DNA from: Steroidobacteraceae bacterium
GTDB taxonomy: Bacteria > Pseudomonadota > Gammaproteobacteria > Steroidobacterales > Steroidobacteraceae
Assembly: GCA_025927665.1 (NCBI GenBank)
Contig: JAICKZ010000019.1
Span: 1 to 18,371 of the forward strand
Reading direction: 5' to 3'
DNA length: 18,371 nt
Part shown: in pieces, positions 1 to 5,757 of the stretch
Numbering within the stretch: the stretch's first letter is position 1
Layout of the letters: the number at the start of each line of letters is the position of its first letter
Made by a program: the position numbers and the translations under genes
The notes under the pieces: generated by a model
Databases searched by the model: none
What the model was told of the DNA's origin: nothing
What the model saw: the letters and a program-made list of their open reading frames with translations, nothing else

Positions 1-1
1 A

Positions 2-274
2 AACTGCGGACATTCATTCGATCTAGCTTTAGCGAGGCCGCAAGACGTATCGTGGAAAACACTTTTTACTCGACCCAATAAAGCGCTGCCATTGGGTGAA
101 GACATCAACACGTTTGATGTCGTGAAGTGTCCAAAATGTGGCCATGAGGAGAAAGCACCGGAGTTGAAAATATTTGGTGTTATTCCGGGGAACAACATCA
201 AGTTGGTACTCTGGGGATTGTTGATTATTATTCTTGTGTTCGGCTATTGGTTGGTAAAGAACACATCGAGATGA
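2..274 (+). CDS. Zinc-ribbon single-pass membrane protein, 5' end outside window
   Basis: The frame is open from base 2, so the gene starts before the window. The visible part begins NCGHSF, which looks like the second half of a zinc-binding CxxC knuckle. A second knuckle, CPKCGHEE, follows, then a short linker and one hydrophobic C-terminal segment (about 20 residues, LVLWGLLIIILVFGYWLV). It is a paralogue of the next gene: both share the order CxxC, ~45 residues, C-P-x-C-G-H-E-E, F-G-V-x-P and a membrane helix. The role is unknown; a small membrane-anchored zinc ribbon is all the sequence shows. A TTG at 92 could start a shorter form, but it would discard the conserved first knuckle, so I prefer a 5'-partial gene. 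Confidence 0.6.
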   Translation, partial: NCGHSFDLALARPQDVSWKTLFTRPNKALPLGEDINTFDVVKCPKCGHEEKAPELKIFGVIPGNNIKLVLWGLLIIILVFGYWLVKNTSR

Positions 275-552
275 TCGACAAGGATGCATATCACGCATGT
301 TCAAAATGCCGGAATAGTTTTCCGGTAACTTCTGCGGTGAGAGTTTGGAACTCGCCACAGTATTTATTGAATCCATTCCATGGACCAAAGAAGCAATTTA
401 CTTTGTTCTCGTATGTTCGATGTCCCAATTGTGGTCATGAGGAATACGATCCGTCAGTTAGATTTTTGGGGGTGTTTCCGCCAAGTGCTATCCTATGGTT
501 GTTCCTGTTCTTTTTGATACTTGCAATTGTCCAAGCGATCCATGACAAGTGA
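271..552 (+). CDS. Zinc-ribbon single-pass membrane protein, paralogue of upstream gene
   Basis: A 93-residue protein starting MIDKDAYHACSKC. The ATG at 271 overlaps the TGA of the preceding gene (ATGA), which suggests translational coupling. A TTG 24 bases upstream is a possible but less likely start. Residues ~9-13 (CSKC) and ~46-50 (CPNC, then GHEE) form a four-cysteine zinc ribbon. A strongly hydrophobic segment (WLFLFFLILAIVQAI) close to the C-terminus would anchor it in the inner membrane. Together with its upstream relative it forms a tandem duplication. The family was not recognised by name. The position in an island with toxin-immunity-like genes gives a weak hint of a defence or competition role, but this is inference. 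Confidence 0.65.
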   Translation: MIDKDAYHACSKCRNSFPVTSAVRVWNSPQYLLNPFHGPKKQFTLFSYVRCPNCGHEEYDPSVRFLGVFPPSAILWLFLFFLILAIVQAIHDK

Positions 553-619
553 AAATCCGTATATATCATTTCCCCAAAAGCCAAACTCTGCTGGACCTCA
601 GACGGGAACGGTTAAATGA
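542..619 (+). CDS. Possible 25-residue micro-gene coupled to both neighbours
   Basis: A short frame, MTSENPYISFPQKPNSAG and so on, starts inside the end of the zinc-ribbon gene and stops with a TGA that overlaps the ATG of the lipoprotein gene (ATGA at 616-619). Overlap at both ends suggests translational coupling. The Pro-rich, NPY-containing start resembles the N-terminus of some small membrane proteins, so it may instead be the 5' remnant of a truncated gene. It has no clear ribosome binding site. Short frames like this also occur by chance, so confidence is low. Confidence 0.25.
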   Translation: MTSENPYISFPQKPNSAGPQTGTVK

Positions 620-1194
620 AAACTATAGTTGTTATGGTTACCTGTCTACTTCTGACTGGTTGTAGCTCAGGATCGAATAACGTACTAGACGTCCTGTCCA
701 AACGAAACGTCGTTGTTCTTTCCTCTCATGAGGTTAAATTAACTGAGACTCCTGTTGAATTTAAATCAGATAAACCGATGAAAATTTCAGGATCAATGTC
801 TTCGTTTTGTTTTGTGATTAAAGATGGCGTGCCGCTGCAAGACATGAATGCTATGGATCGAATCTTTGCTGATGCTATCGGTGGAACTCAAATCAGTTCT
901 ATTCTCGTTTTGTCAACCGGGGAGCGAGTTCCTCTTTCGAAAGCCTCATTCAGTTGGTCTGGAGACGGTGTGGTTCTCAAAGACGGCGAACTTGCCGCAT
1001 GTGCTGTACCATCGTGCGGTACGACATTACCAATGGATGCAATAGTCAGCAAAGTGGAAGTGTCATCTGTTCCAGCTTTTACAGTTAAGGGAATGTATTG
1101 GAAATCGGAGCGAGACCCTTCTGAACCACTAGTGCCATCACTGGCTACCAAGTCGACTTCGCAGTCAGCATCAAGTCAAAAATGTTCCGGGTGA
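616..1194 (+). CDS. Predicted lipoprotein, unknown function
   Basis: A 192-residue protein with a classic lipoprotein signal: a short charged start (MKT), a hydrophobic core, and the lipobox LTGC with the acylated Cys at residue 16 followed by SSGS. Ser at the +2 position favours outer-membrane sorting under the usual rule. The mature part has two further cysteine pairs (FCF near 65; CAVPSC near 128-133) that could form disulfides in the periplasm, and a Ser/Thr-rich tail. No catalytic motif was recognised. It directly follows the tandem zinc-ribbon membrane genes in the same direction and is probably cotranscribed with them. The 238 bases after its stop codon contain no frame I trust. Confidence 0.6.
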   Translation: MKTIVVMVTCLLLTGCSSGSNNVLDVLSKRNVVVLSSHEVKLTETPVEFKSDKPMKISGSMSSFCFVIKDGVPLQDMNAMDRIFADAIGGTQISSILVLSTGERVPLSKASFSWSGDGVVLKDGELAACAVPSCGTTLPMDAIVSKVEVSSVPAFTVKGMYWKSERDPSEPLVPSLATKSTSQSASSQKCSG

Positions 1195-1432
1195 CGGCAT
1201 CCACGCAATCGTTTCCTTCGGAAACAACCCACGCTCAACGCCCATTTGGAGTTGAATCCATCGTGACGATAATGAAGTACGGCTAAAGTAACAACAAGCC
1301 TCTCACTCATGTGGTCGATCTCGATCTGGTGGATTATCTGAGAACTTTGCGTGAGCCAGTGAGGCAAGCTAGTGAGATGGTGATAGCCGACTAGTGAACA
1401 GAGTGATTGATCTCATCCATCGATAGCGATCT

Positions 1433-1639
1433 ATGTTGATCGAAGTCCATGAAGAAGCGATGGATTATTTGAACGATCCGCTCGCTCGTGACAACTTGTA
1501 TCTTTTGTACTGGAGTCTTCTAATCAGCAATAGTGATCGATTTATATCAATTTACAATGGGCGCATCAGAGAACTGCGAAAACAAATTGGTACTTTTAGG
1601 CGAGACTATTGGAAATGCGTGAGTGACCATGGTGCCTAA
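1433..1639 (+). CDS. Small hypothetical protein
   Basis: A 68-residue frame (MLIEVHEEAMDYLNDPLARD...) rich in aromatic and charged residues and probably helical. An internal ATG at 1460 gives a shorter alternative. There is no obvious Shine-Dalgarno before either start. It ends 15 bases before the next gene, which has a good ribosome binding site, so the two may form a pair. The family was not recognised. The short length and surrounding gene decay leave open that this is a truncated fragment. Confidence 0.4.
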   Translation: MLIEVHEEAMDYLNDPLARDNLYLLYWSLLISNSDRFISIYNGRIRELRKQIGTFRRDYWKCVSDHGA

Positions 1640-1654
1640 GAGATTGAGGAAATT

Positions 1655-1972
1655 ATGATTAATCGTACTATTGATATAGAAAAGCTGCGCACAGTTACGA
1701 ATCGTATTCTGGATTTTGTCGAGCATGAGCTCGGCATGAAAACTGTTGAGCTTTCGGAGAATTTTTATTGGAGTGTTCCTGATGATGATTTGTACCAGAT
1801 GGACACAGAACCGAAAGAACTTAACTGCGGAAGTCTGATTGACGATTTAGAGTTTGTATTAGCAGCTCACAAGGACGCGGCTCAGTCGATACCGCTTGTT
1901 CTAATGCACATCGCTCCTTTGCTAAGGGCCTTATCGACTGCTGTGCCGAATTACAAGCCACCAATCAAGTAA
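1655..1972 (+). CDS. Small acidic protein, likely polymorphic-toxin immunity-type family
   Basis: A 105-residue acidic protein starting MINRTIDIEKLRTVTNRI. A good ribosome binding site (TTGAGGAAA) sits just before the ATG. The body carries an aromatic/acidic motif, FYWSVPDDDLYQM, then CGSLIDDLEFV, then LMHIAPLLRAL near the C-terminus. I recall this pattern (YW-x-[IV]-P-D-D, [GS]-x-L-x-D-D, H-[IV]-A-P-L-L-R) from small hypothetical proteins found beside RHS toxin loci in Xanthomonadales-type genomes, but I could not test this. It lies 5' of a DUF6869-like gene and in the same direction. An immunity function is inference from this recollection and from the RHS debris at 3305-3556. Confidence 0.6.
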   Translation: MINRTIDIEKLRTVTNRILDFVEHELGMKTVELSENFYWSVPDDDLYQMDTEPKELNCGSLIDDLEFVLAAHKDAAQSIPLVLMHIAPLLRALSTAVPNYKPPIK

Positions 1973-2045
1973 TGAGAGAATAGTAACGGTACCAGTGTAT
2001 GGATGTTCGATCGCAAAGCACTCAGACTTTACCGAAAGAGTAACC

Positions 2046-2474
2046 ATGAATAATATTTCTTGGACAGATGATGAATTTGCTGCAGCGTGGCTGAGACGAT
2101 ATTCCAAGGAGCGTCGATTTATAGTTTCAGCTTCTACTCCTGATAAAGATGAGGAGGACAAGAAGCGCATTGATTCCGAAACGTCTTGGATACTTGATGT
2201 GATGGAAGAATTGGAAAAACGTAATCCAGCCCATGTGTGGCAACTCCTTCTTAAAGTTTTGGAATTATCGACTGAGGATGATAGGCATGCATTGGATACT
2301 TTAGCTGCTGGACCACTTGAGAACTTATTGCGGTATCACCCAACTTCAGCTATTGAGTGGATTGAAAATGAAGTAAAGAGGAATCCAAAGCTTAAAGATT
2401 TATTGCTGGGTGTATGGCGGAGCCATTCCACATCTGACGATATCTGGCGGCGAGTCGAGAATGCTTCGAAGTAA
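2046..2474 (+). CDS. DUF6869-like protein, possible immunity protein
   Basis: A 142-residue protein, MNNISWTDDEFAAAWLRR..., with a purine-rich ribosome binding site (GAAAGAG) ahead of the ATG at 2046. The frame stays open upstream to 1995, but the spacing and site support the internal ATG. The C-terminal half holds the block LDTLAAGPLENLLRYH, then IEWIENEVKRNPKLKDLLLGVW, which matches what I know of DUF6869, small helical proteins common in accessory regions and beside polymorphic toxins. The same block recurs in the truncated gene at 2649-2936, so this is one member of a local duplication. No enzymatic residues are evident. The biochemical function is unknown. Confidence 0.65.
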   Translation: MNNISWTDDEFAAAWLRRYSKERRFIVSASTPDKDEEDKKRIDSETSWILDVMEELEKRNPAHVWQLLLKVLELSTEDDRHALDTLAAGPLENLLRYHPTSAIEWIENEVKRNPKLKDLLLGVWRSHSTSDDIWRRVENASK

Positions 2475-2489
2475 TGCCGATCTATTTTC

Positions 2490-2677
2490 ATGAAATATCA
2501 AAATGGTGATGTTGTTGAAGTGGTGATGTCGTCAAACTCTGGCCCAGTTGTAAAGGCACTGTGGTGTGTTCAATTGATACCGGTCAATACACTGATGCAT
2601 TCAGTGAATCTGACTGGAGCTATCTGAAGCAAGGTGTTCTAGCACCGCGAATACGAAGAATGTTTTTGGGCTGCTGA
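2490..2677 (+). pseudogene. Frameshifted remnant of a small immunity-neighbourhood protein
   Basis: The frame starts MKYQNGDVVEV at 2490 and breaks near 2520, where one G seems to be missing from a GTGGGTG run. The second frame continues GDVVKLWPSCKGTVVCSIDTG, then YTDAF, DWSYLKQGVL, and stops at 2675-2677. Joined, it reads as a small family I recall from RHS/immunity neighbourhoods, with a G-[DE]-x-V start, a [VI]-x-SIDTG-x-Y centre and a W-x-YLK-x-GVL end. Homology stops at about 2641, where the expected C-terminus is replaced by the start of the next gene fragment. It is therefore broken twice: by a frameshift and by a 3' truncation. Confidence 0.55.
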
Positions 2678-2936
2678 TCAATTAAGTACTCTTGCTAGGA
2701 GCCAACCTAAAAAAGCTTGGGCAACAATTTTGGAGGTGTTAGCTCGTGATCCGAATCCAAAAGTTATAGAGCTTCTTGCTACTGGCCCGTTAGAAGACTT
2801 ATTGGTGGATCATGGTCTAACGGTTATCGACGAGATAGAAAACGAGGCAAAAACAAATAGGCGAGTTGCTGTATTACTCGGAGGGGTATGGCAAAGTGAG
2901 ATGGATGACAGGGTGTTTTTGCCTGGCATGGTTTGA
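2649..2936 (+). pseudogene. 5'-truncated DUF6869-like gene
   Basis: In one open frame from 2649 the translation is EYEECFWAADQLSTLARS, then PKKAWATILEVLARD, then LLATGPLEDLLVDHG, VIDEIENEAKTN and LLGGVWQSEMDD. This aligns with the second half of the intact gene at 2046-2474 (LAAGPLENLL, IEWIENEVKRN, LLLGVW). No start codon precedes the homologous part: an in-frame stop lies at 2640 and the first ATG/GTG/TTG-type codons come too late. The N-terminal third is missing and the fragment abuts the preceding pseudogene, so recombination between immunity-type genes likely made this junction. Confidence 0.6.
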
Positions 2937-2950
2937 AAGGCGATGAAAAG

Positions 2951-3301
2951 ATGTGGAATTTTATATTCCTGTTTGAGCTTGATAAGCTTGGTGCTTGGTC
3001 AGAAATTGCTGAATTCCGTAAACGCGCTAGCTCGATTGATTTGAATGCAATTGAAAACAATCAATTTTGCTCTGTCAAATACGATAGTAATCAAATCCAG
3101 ACGTGCAAATGGAAGGAATATGCTGCTTGGTTGAAGCTTGAGGTTGGAGTATCCAATTACGATGAAGGTTATCGGTGCTATGTAAAGAGAGTCAGATTTG
3201 ATGATCAAGATTGGTCTAAATCTGTCCCTAAATGTGCACAATTCAAGCCAGCGAAAGTCCATTTAAATGAAGGAACGGAAGCCCCTACCTTTGATTATTG
3301 A
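2951..3301 (+). CDS. Hypothetical protein upstream of RHS remnant
   Basis: A 116-residue protein starting MWNFIFLFELDKLGAW. A TTG at 2933 would add six residues; the ATG at 2951 is preceded by GAAAAG but very closely, so the start is uncertain. It has many Lys, Asp and aromatic residues, two to three cysteines, no signal peptide and no membrane helix. No family was recognised. It stops at 3299-3301 exactly where the RHS-like coding remnant begins in the same frame, so its C-terminus may have been fixed by the recombination that placed it there. An immunity role is possible by position only. Confidence 0.5.
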   Translation: MWNFIFLFELDKLGAWSEIAEFRKRASSIDLNAIENNQFCSVKYDSNQIQTCKWKEYAAWLKLEVGVSNYDEGYRCYVKRVRFDDQDWSKSVPKCAQFKPAKVHLNEGTEAPTFDY

Positions 3302-3304
3302 CCC

Positions 3305-3556
3305 ACAGGATTATTGAGGAAAGTTACTTTATCTGACGGTAGCTATCTCAACTATATCTACGACGCAGTGCATCGCCTGACAGCGATGATAATGCAGGCA
3401 ATAGTATGAGTACACGTTAGATGCGATAGGTATCACACCCAAGAGTCTATCTATGATGTTAATGGTGCGTTGGCCTTAACACGTACCAAAGTATACGATG
3501 CAATTGGCCACCAAAATATTGGCACGGCTAATCAAATCATCATTTACAGTTATGAT
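3305..3556 (+). pseudogene. RHS-repeat protein remnant with three frameshifts
   Basis: Reading through three single-base losses gives a continuous RHS/YD-repeat sequence: TGLLRKVTLSDGSYLNYIYD then AVHRLTA; after a shift near 3388, DNAGNSM; after a shift at 3408, EYTLDAIG; after a shift near 3430, IYDVNGALALTRTKVYDAIG, then IIIYSYD. The G-x-L-x-x-V-T-x-x-D-G-x-x-x-x-Y-x-YD and D-x-x-G-N signatures are diagnostic of RHS cores, the shells that enclose C-terminal toxins delivered by type VI or other systems. Only about 84 codons remain, with neither N-terminal nor toxin part. The remnant stops just before the convergent integrase gene. Confidence 0.75.
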
Positions 3557-3567
3557 GTAAGCGACCT

Positions 3568-5091
3568 CTATGCAGCAATTGTAATCCGCATAATTTCTGA
3601 TCTAAGAGTTCGCTGAGCAGAACTGATACGGATTGTGACTTCTCTGGAATGATTATGACTCTGTGGCGGCAATGTAGTTGTTTCAGGTTTTTGTCCGGAG
3701 GCAACCTTTGCCCAGTATCCCCGAGGGGGAATGGGAATATTTGAACGACGGCATGCTTTTGCTAAAGCGACATCAGATACCCCAAGCTCCGCAGCAATTT
3801 TTAAAATTGGAAATGACCACACGAGCTTGTGCAATTCTTCTCGACTGAAGCGATGACAACGTTTGCTGAGATAATGATTGGTTGACGCAAAACGTTCAAG
3901 TGATCGTGACGAAAGTCTGGAAGAAGATTTGGAAGTTGCTATGCTTCTTGTGATTTTATCACCATGAGCATCCAATACTTGAGTGCGATCTTCAGTTTGG
4001 AAGTACGCGTACCTAGCCGTCGTTTTTTGATCTTTATGGTTAAGAACGGCGCCTACTAAGTGAAGCGATGTGCCACTTCGTGCGAGCCAGCTGCCAACAG
4101 TTCGTCTAAGATCATGAATACGAACATCCTCAATGCCGGCTGCTTTGCGTATACGTCTCCATGGCTTTTGCAGATTTACGAGATGATTTCCTGGTGTACT
4201 GCCACAGATGATATATGGGTTGTTTTGAGTGTGAGGAATTTTCTTGAGACGGTCTATTGCCGCATAACTTAATGGCGCAAGGACTGACTCTCCATTTTTG
4301 GTCTTGCCAACAAATAAAGTACGTTGATCCCAATCGATATCAGTCCATTTAGCACGCAGCAATTCATTGCTACGGAGGCCAGTAAGCAGCAATAGCCATA
4401 ATGCGTGGCGTGCATACTCATTGAACTCACCTTCAAGCGCCTGCACGAGTCGTGGCATTTCTACTGTGGTAACAAAACGTCTGCGTTTTTTTTCGGGGAA
4501 ACGTTCGACACCAGATGCGGGGTTTTGCATCGTGGTAGGAATTAAACGCCATAGCCGCGCCAAATTAAACATCTTTCGGATGAGGTCTAGTACACGATTT
4601 GCTGCATAAGGGAATTCCCTCCCTATTTCCATGTGTAGTTTGGCAACATCATCTGAATTGATAGCAGCGGCAAGGCGAACTCCCAATTTTGGAATAATGT
4701 GATTTTCGAGACTAGATACGTCATCTTTCCATGATTTCTTTTTTTGCTTTGCGTGTCGCTCAATATATTCGTAGCTTAACGCTTTAATTGTACTTGATGC
4801 ATGTATTGCATCCTGAGTTGCTTGTGGATCATCACCATTGGCCGCGTGTCCTAAGAAACTTCGAGCTTTCTTTCGCGCTTGCTCAAGTGTGAGCACATCA
4901 ACGCGGCCTAGAGTTGCAATTCGTTTTCTATTACGAACTCGATAGGCACATACATAACTACGCCGCCCATTTGGATATACACGCAAACCGAAGCATGGAA
5001 GATTTTCATCCCAATAAATGCATTGAGCATTACGTGTTCCAGTGTAGGAAAGATTATGAACAGAATTTTGGCGAAACCTTATCGTCGGCAT
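3568..5091 (-). CDS. Tyrosine recombinase (integrase) with HTH-like C-terminal extension
   Basis: A 507-residue protein starting MPTIRFRQNS at 5091; an upstream ATG at 5148 is possible but adds 19 residues unlike the family. Residues ~1-95 form the arm-type DNA-binding domain seen in P4-like integrases, and ~100-200 the core-binding domain. The catalytic domain shows Arg240 (LLLTGLRSNELLR), Lys263 or Lys265, His326/Arg329 (IHDLRRT), His352 (VLNHKD) and nucleophile Tyr361 (TARYAYF). All catalytic positions are present. Residues ~400-507 are an extra domain: FSREELHKLVW, KIAAELGVSDVALAKACRR, IPIPPRGYWAK, a module I know mainly as part of separate proteins. The gene lies beside a tRNA-Thr fragment, consistent with integration there. 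Confidence 0.9.
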   Translation of the reverse strand: MPTIRFRQNSVHNLSYTGTRNAQCIYWDENLPCFGLRVYPNGRRSYVCAYRVRNRKRIATLGRVDVLTLEQARKKARSFLGHAANGDDPQATQDAIHASSTIKALSYEYIERHAKQKKKSWKDDVSSLENHIIPKLGVRLAAAINSDDVAKLHMEIGREFPYAANRVLDLIRKMFNLARLWRLIPTTMQNPASGVERFPEKKRRRFVTTVEMPRLVQALEGEFNEYARHALWLLLLTGLRSNELLRAKWTDIDWDQRTLFVGKTKNGESVLAPLSYAAIDRLKKIPHTQNNPYIICGSTPGNHLVNLQKPWRRIRKAAGIEDVRIHDLRRTVGSWLARSGTSLHLVGAVLNHKDQKTTARYAYFQTEDRTQVLDAHGDKITRSIATSKSSSRLSSRSLERFASTNHYLSKRCHRFSREELHKLVWSFPILKIAAELGVSDVALAKACRRSNIPIPPRGYWAKVASGQKPETTTLPPQSHNHSREVTIRISSAQRTLRSEIMRITIAA

Positions 5092-5092
5092 T

Positions 5093-5113
5093 TGAGTGAC
5101 CAATGAGTGACCA
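5093..5113. repeat. Two direct repeats TGAGTGACCA at 11-base spacing at the int start
   Basis: TGAGTGACCA occurs at 5093-5102 and again at 5104-5113, one helical turn apart, immediately upstream of the integrase start codon (CAT at 5089-5091 on the + strand). They lie between int and the tRNA fragment at 5229-5275. Position and phasing fit arm-type recombinase or excisionase binding sites, which could also let the integrase repress its own gene. That role is inference. Confidence 0.5.
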
Positions 5114-5228
5114 GTCAGAATCGTATCGTGACATATCAAGGTATGCAACAGCGTAACTATATGAACAAAAAGGGCTTATTTCCTAATTCCAGAGTATTCA
5201 GGAGTACTCTAGAACGTCCTGTAACATG

Positions 5229-5275
5229 CATTCGTAATGAGGGGGTCGGGGGTTCGAATCCCTCAATCGGCACCA
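5229..5275 (+). other. Attachment site: 3' fragment of tRNA-Thr(CGT)
   Basis: The segment holds the anticodon loop TTCGTAA (anticodon CGT), the variable region, a T-arm with GGTTCGAATCC, the acceptor 3' strand AATCGGC and ACCA. The matching acceptor 5' strand (GCCGATT), D-arm and 5' side of the anticodon stem are absent: the bases around 5200 do not pair. This is therefore only the 3' 47 bases of a tRNA-Thr, as left at the distal end of an element that integrated into the gene. The tRNA reads left to right, so the element lies on its left (including int) and native DNA on its right; the restored full tRNA should lie left of this window. Confidence 0.8.
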
Positions 5276-5346
5276 GATCCTGGGTTGTAGTTCAGTCTGT
5301 CATCCGAACTTTCCGATTCTCCGTCATCCAATTTATCTGTCCAGAA

Positions 5347-5380
5347 ATCCGCAATTCCAGACGTGTATCGATTTGCGGAT
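5347..5380. repeat. 8-base inverted repeat in gene-free stretch
   Basis: ATCCGCAA (5347-5354) and TTGCGGAT (5373-5380) are perfect inverted copies separated by 18 bases. They lie in the 150 bases between the tRNA-Thr fragment and the SieB-like remnant, where no gene is evident. No T-run follows, so it is not a clear terminator. It could be a recombination-related or regulatory site, or chance. Confidence 0.3.
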
Positions 5381-5428
5381 GAATTGTATTAATGAAAATA
5401 AGAAGCTCCAGAAATATAGGACGGCATT

Positions 5429-5757
5429 GTGACTCCCACTCCAGATCCACGTTGGCTTGAATTCTTAAGACAACTGTTGGGCAGCAGATCGCTATTTCGA
5501 TCACATTCGGTCTTTTTCTTTATGGTGTTTACAAGAAGATAGTTCCGAATCCTGAGCTATGGGCGATTTCACTTTCGTGGTTTCTTTTTGCTTTTTTCTT
5601 CATTAGCTGTTTTCAGAATTCTGGCTGCGATTGTAAAAGCAGTTCCACTTGACGTGATGCTGTAGCGATGGTGGTTTCGTGAAAAAGAGAAACGCGAGTT
5701 GAAAAGATACATTCCGTACATGACCCTTATGGAACGAAAGATAATTGCGTACCTTGA
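5429..5757 (+). pseudogene. Frameshifted membrane protein resembling superinfection exclusion protein SieB
   Basis: From a GTG at 5429 the frame reads MTPTPDPRWLEFLRQLLG. After a shift at about 5480 it continues QQIAISITFGLFLYGVYKK, then VPNPELWAISLSWFLFAFFF. A further shift leads to REKEKRELKRYIPYMT, then LMERKIIAYL. The two hydrophobic stretches followed by a basic region and [YI]IP-x-[ML]T-x-x-E-[RK]-x-IIAYL resemble SieB-like phage exclusion membrane proteins, as I recall them. At least two frameshifts are needed, and the usual C-terminal part after IIAYL is absent because the convergent glycosidase gene ends there. It cannot produce a full protein. SieB assignment is moderate. Confidence 0.5.

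Noticed and set aside
1195..1432. Coding remnant in the gap after the lipoprotein gene
   Set aside because: All three forward frames have several stops and no convincing family motif could be rebuilt across them.
5229..5275. Complete tRNA-Thr gene
   Set aside because: The 5' acceptor strand, D-arm and matching anticodon stem are missing from the upstream bases, so only a 3' fragment exists.
5107..5382. 91-residue plus-strand frame across the tRNA-Thr fragment
   Set aside because: It runs through the tRNA-derived sequence, has no ribosome binding site and no protein-like composition.
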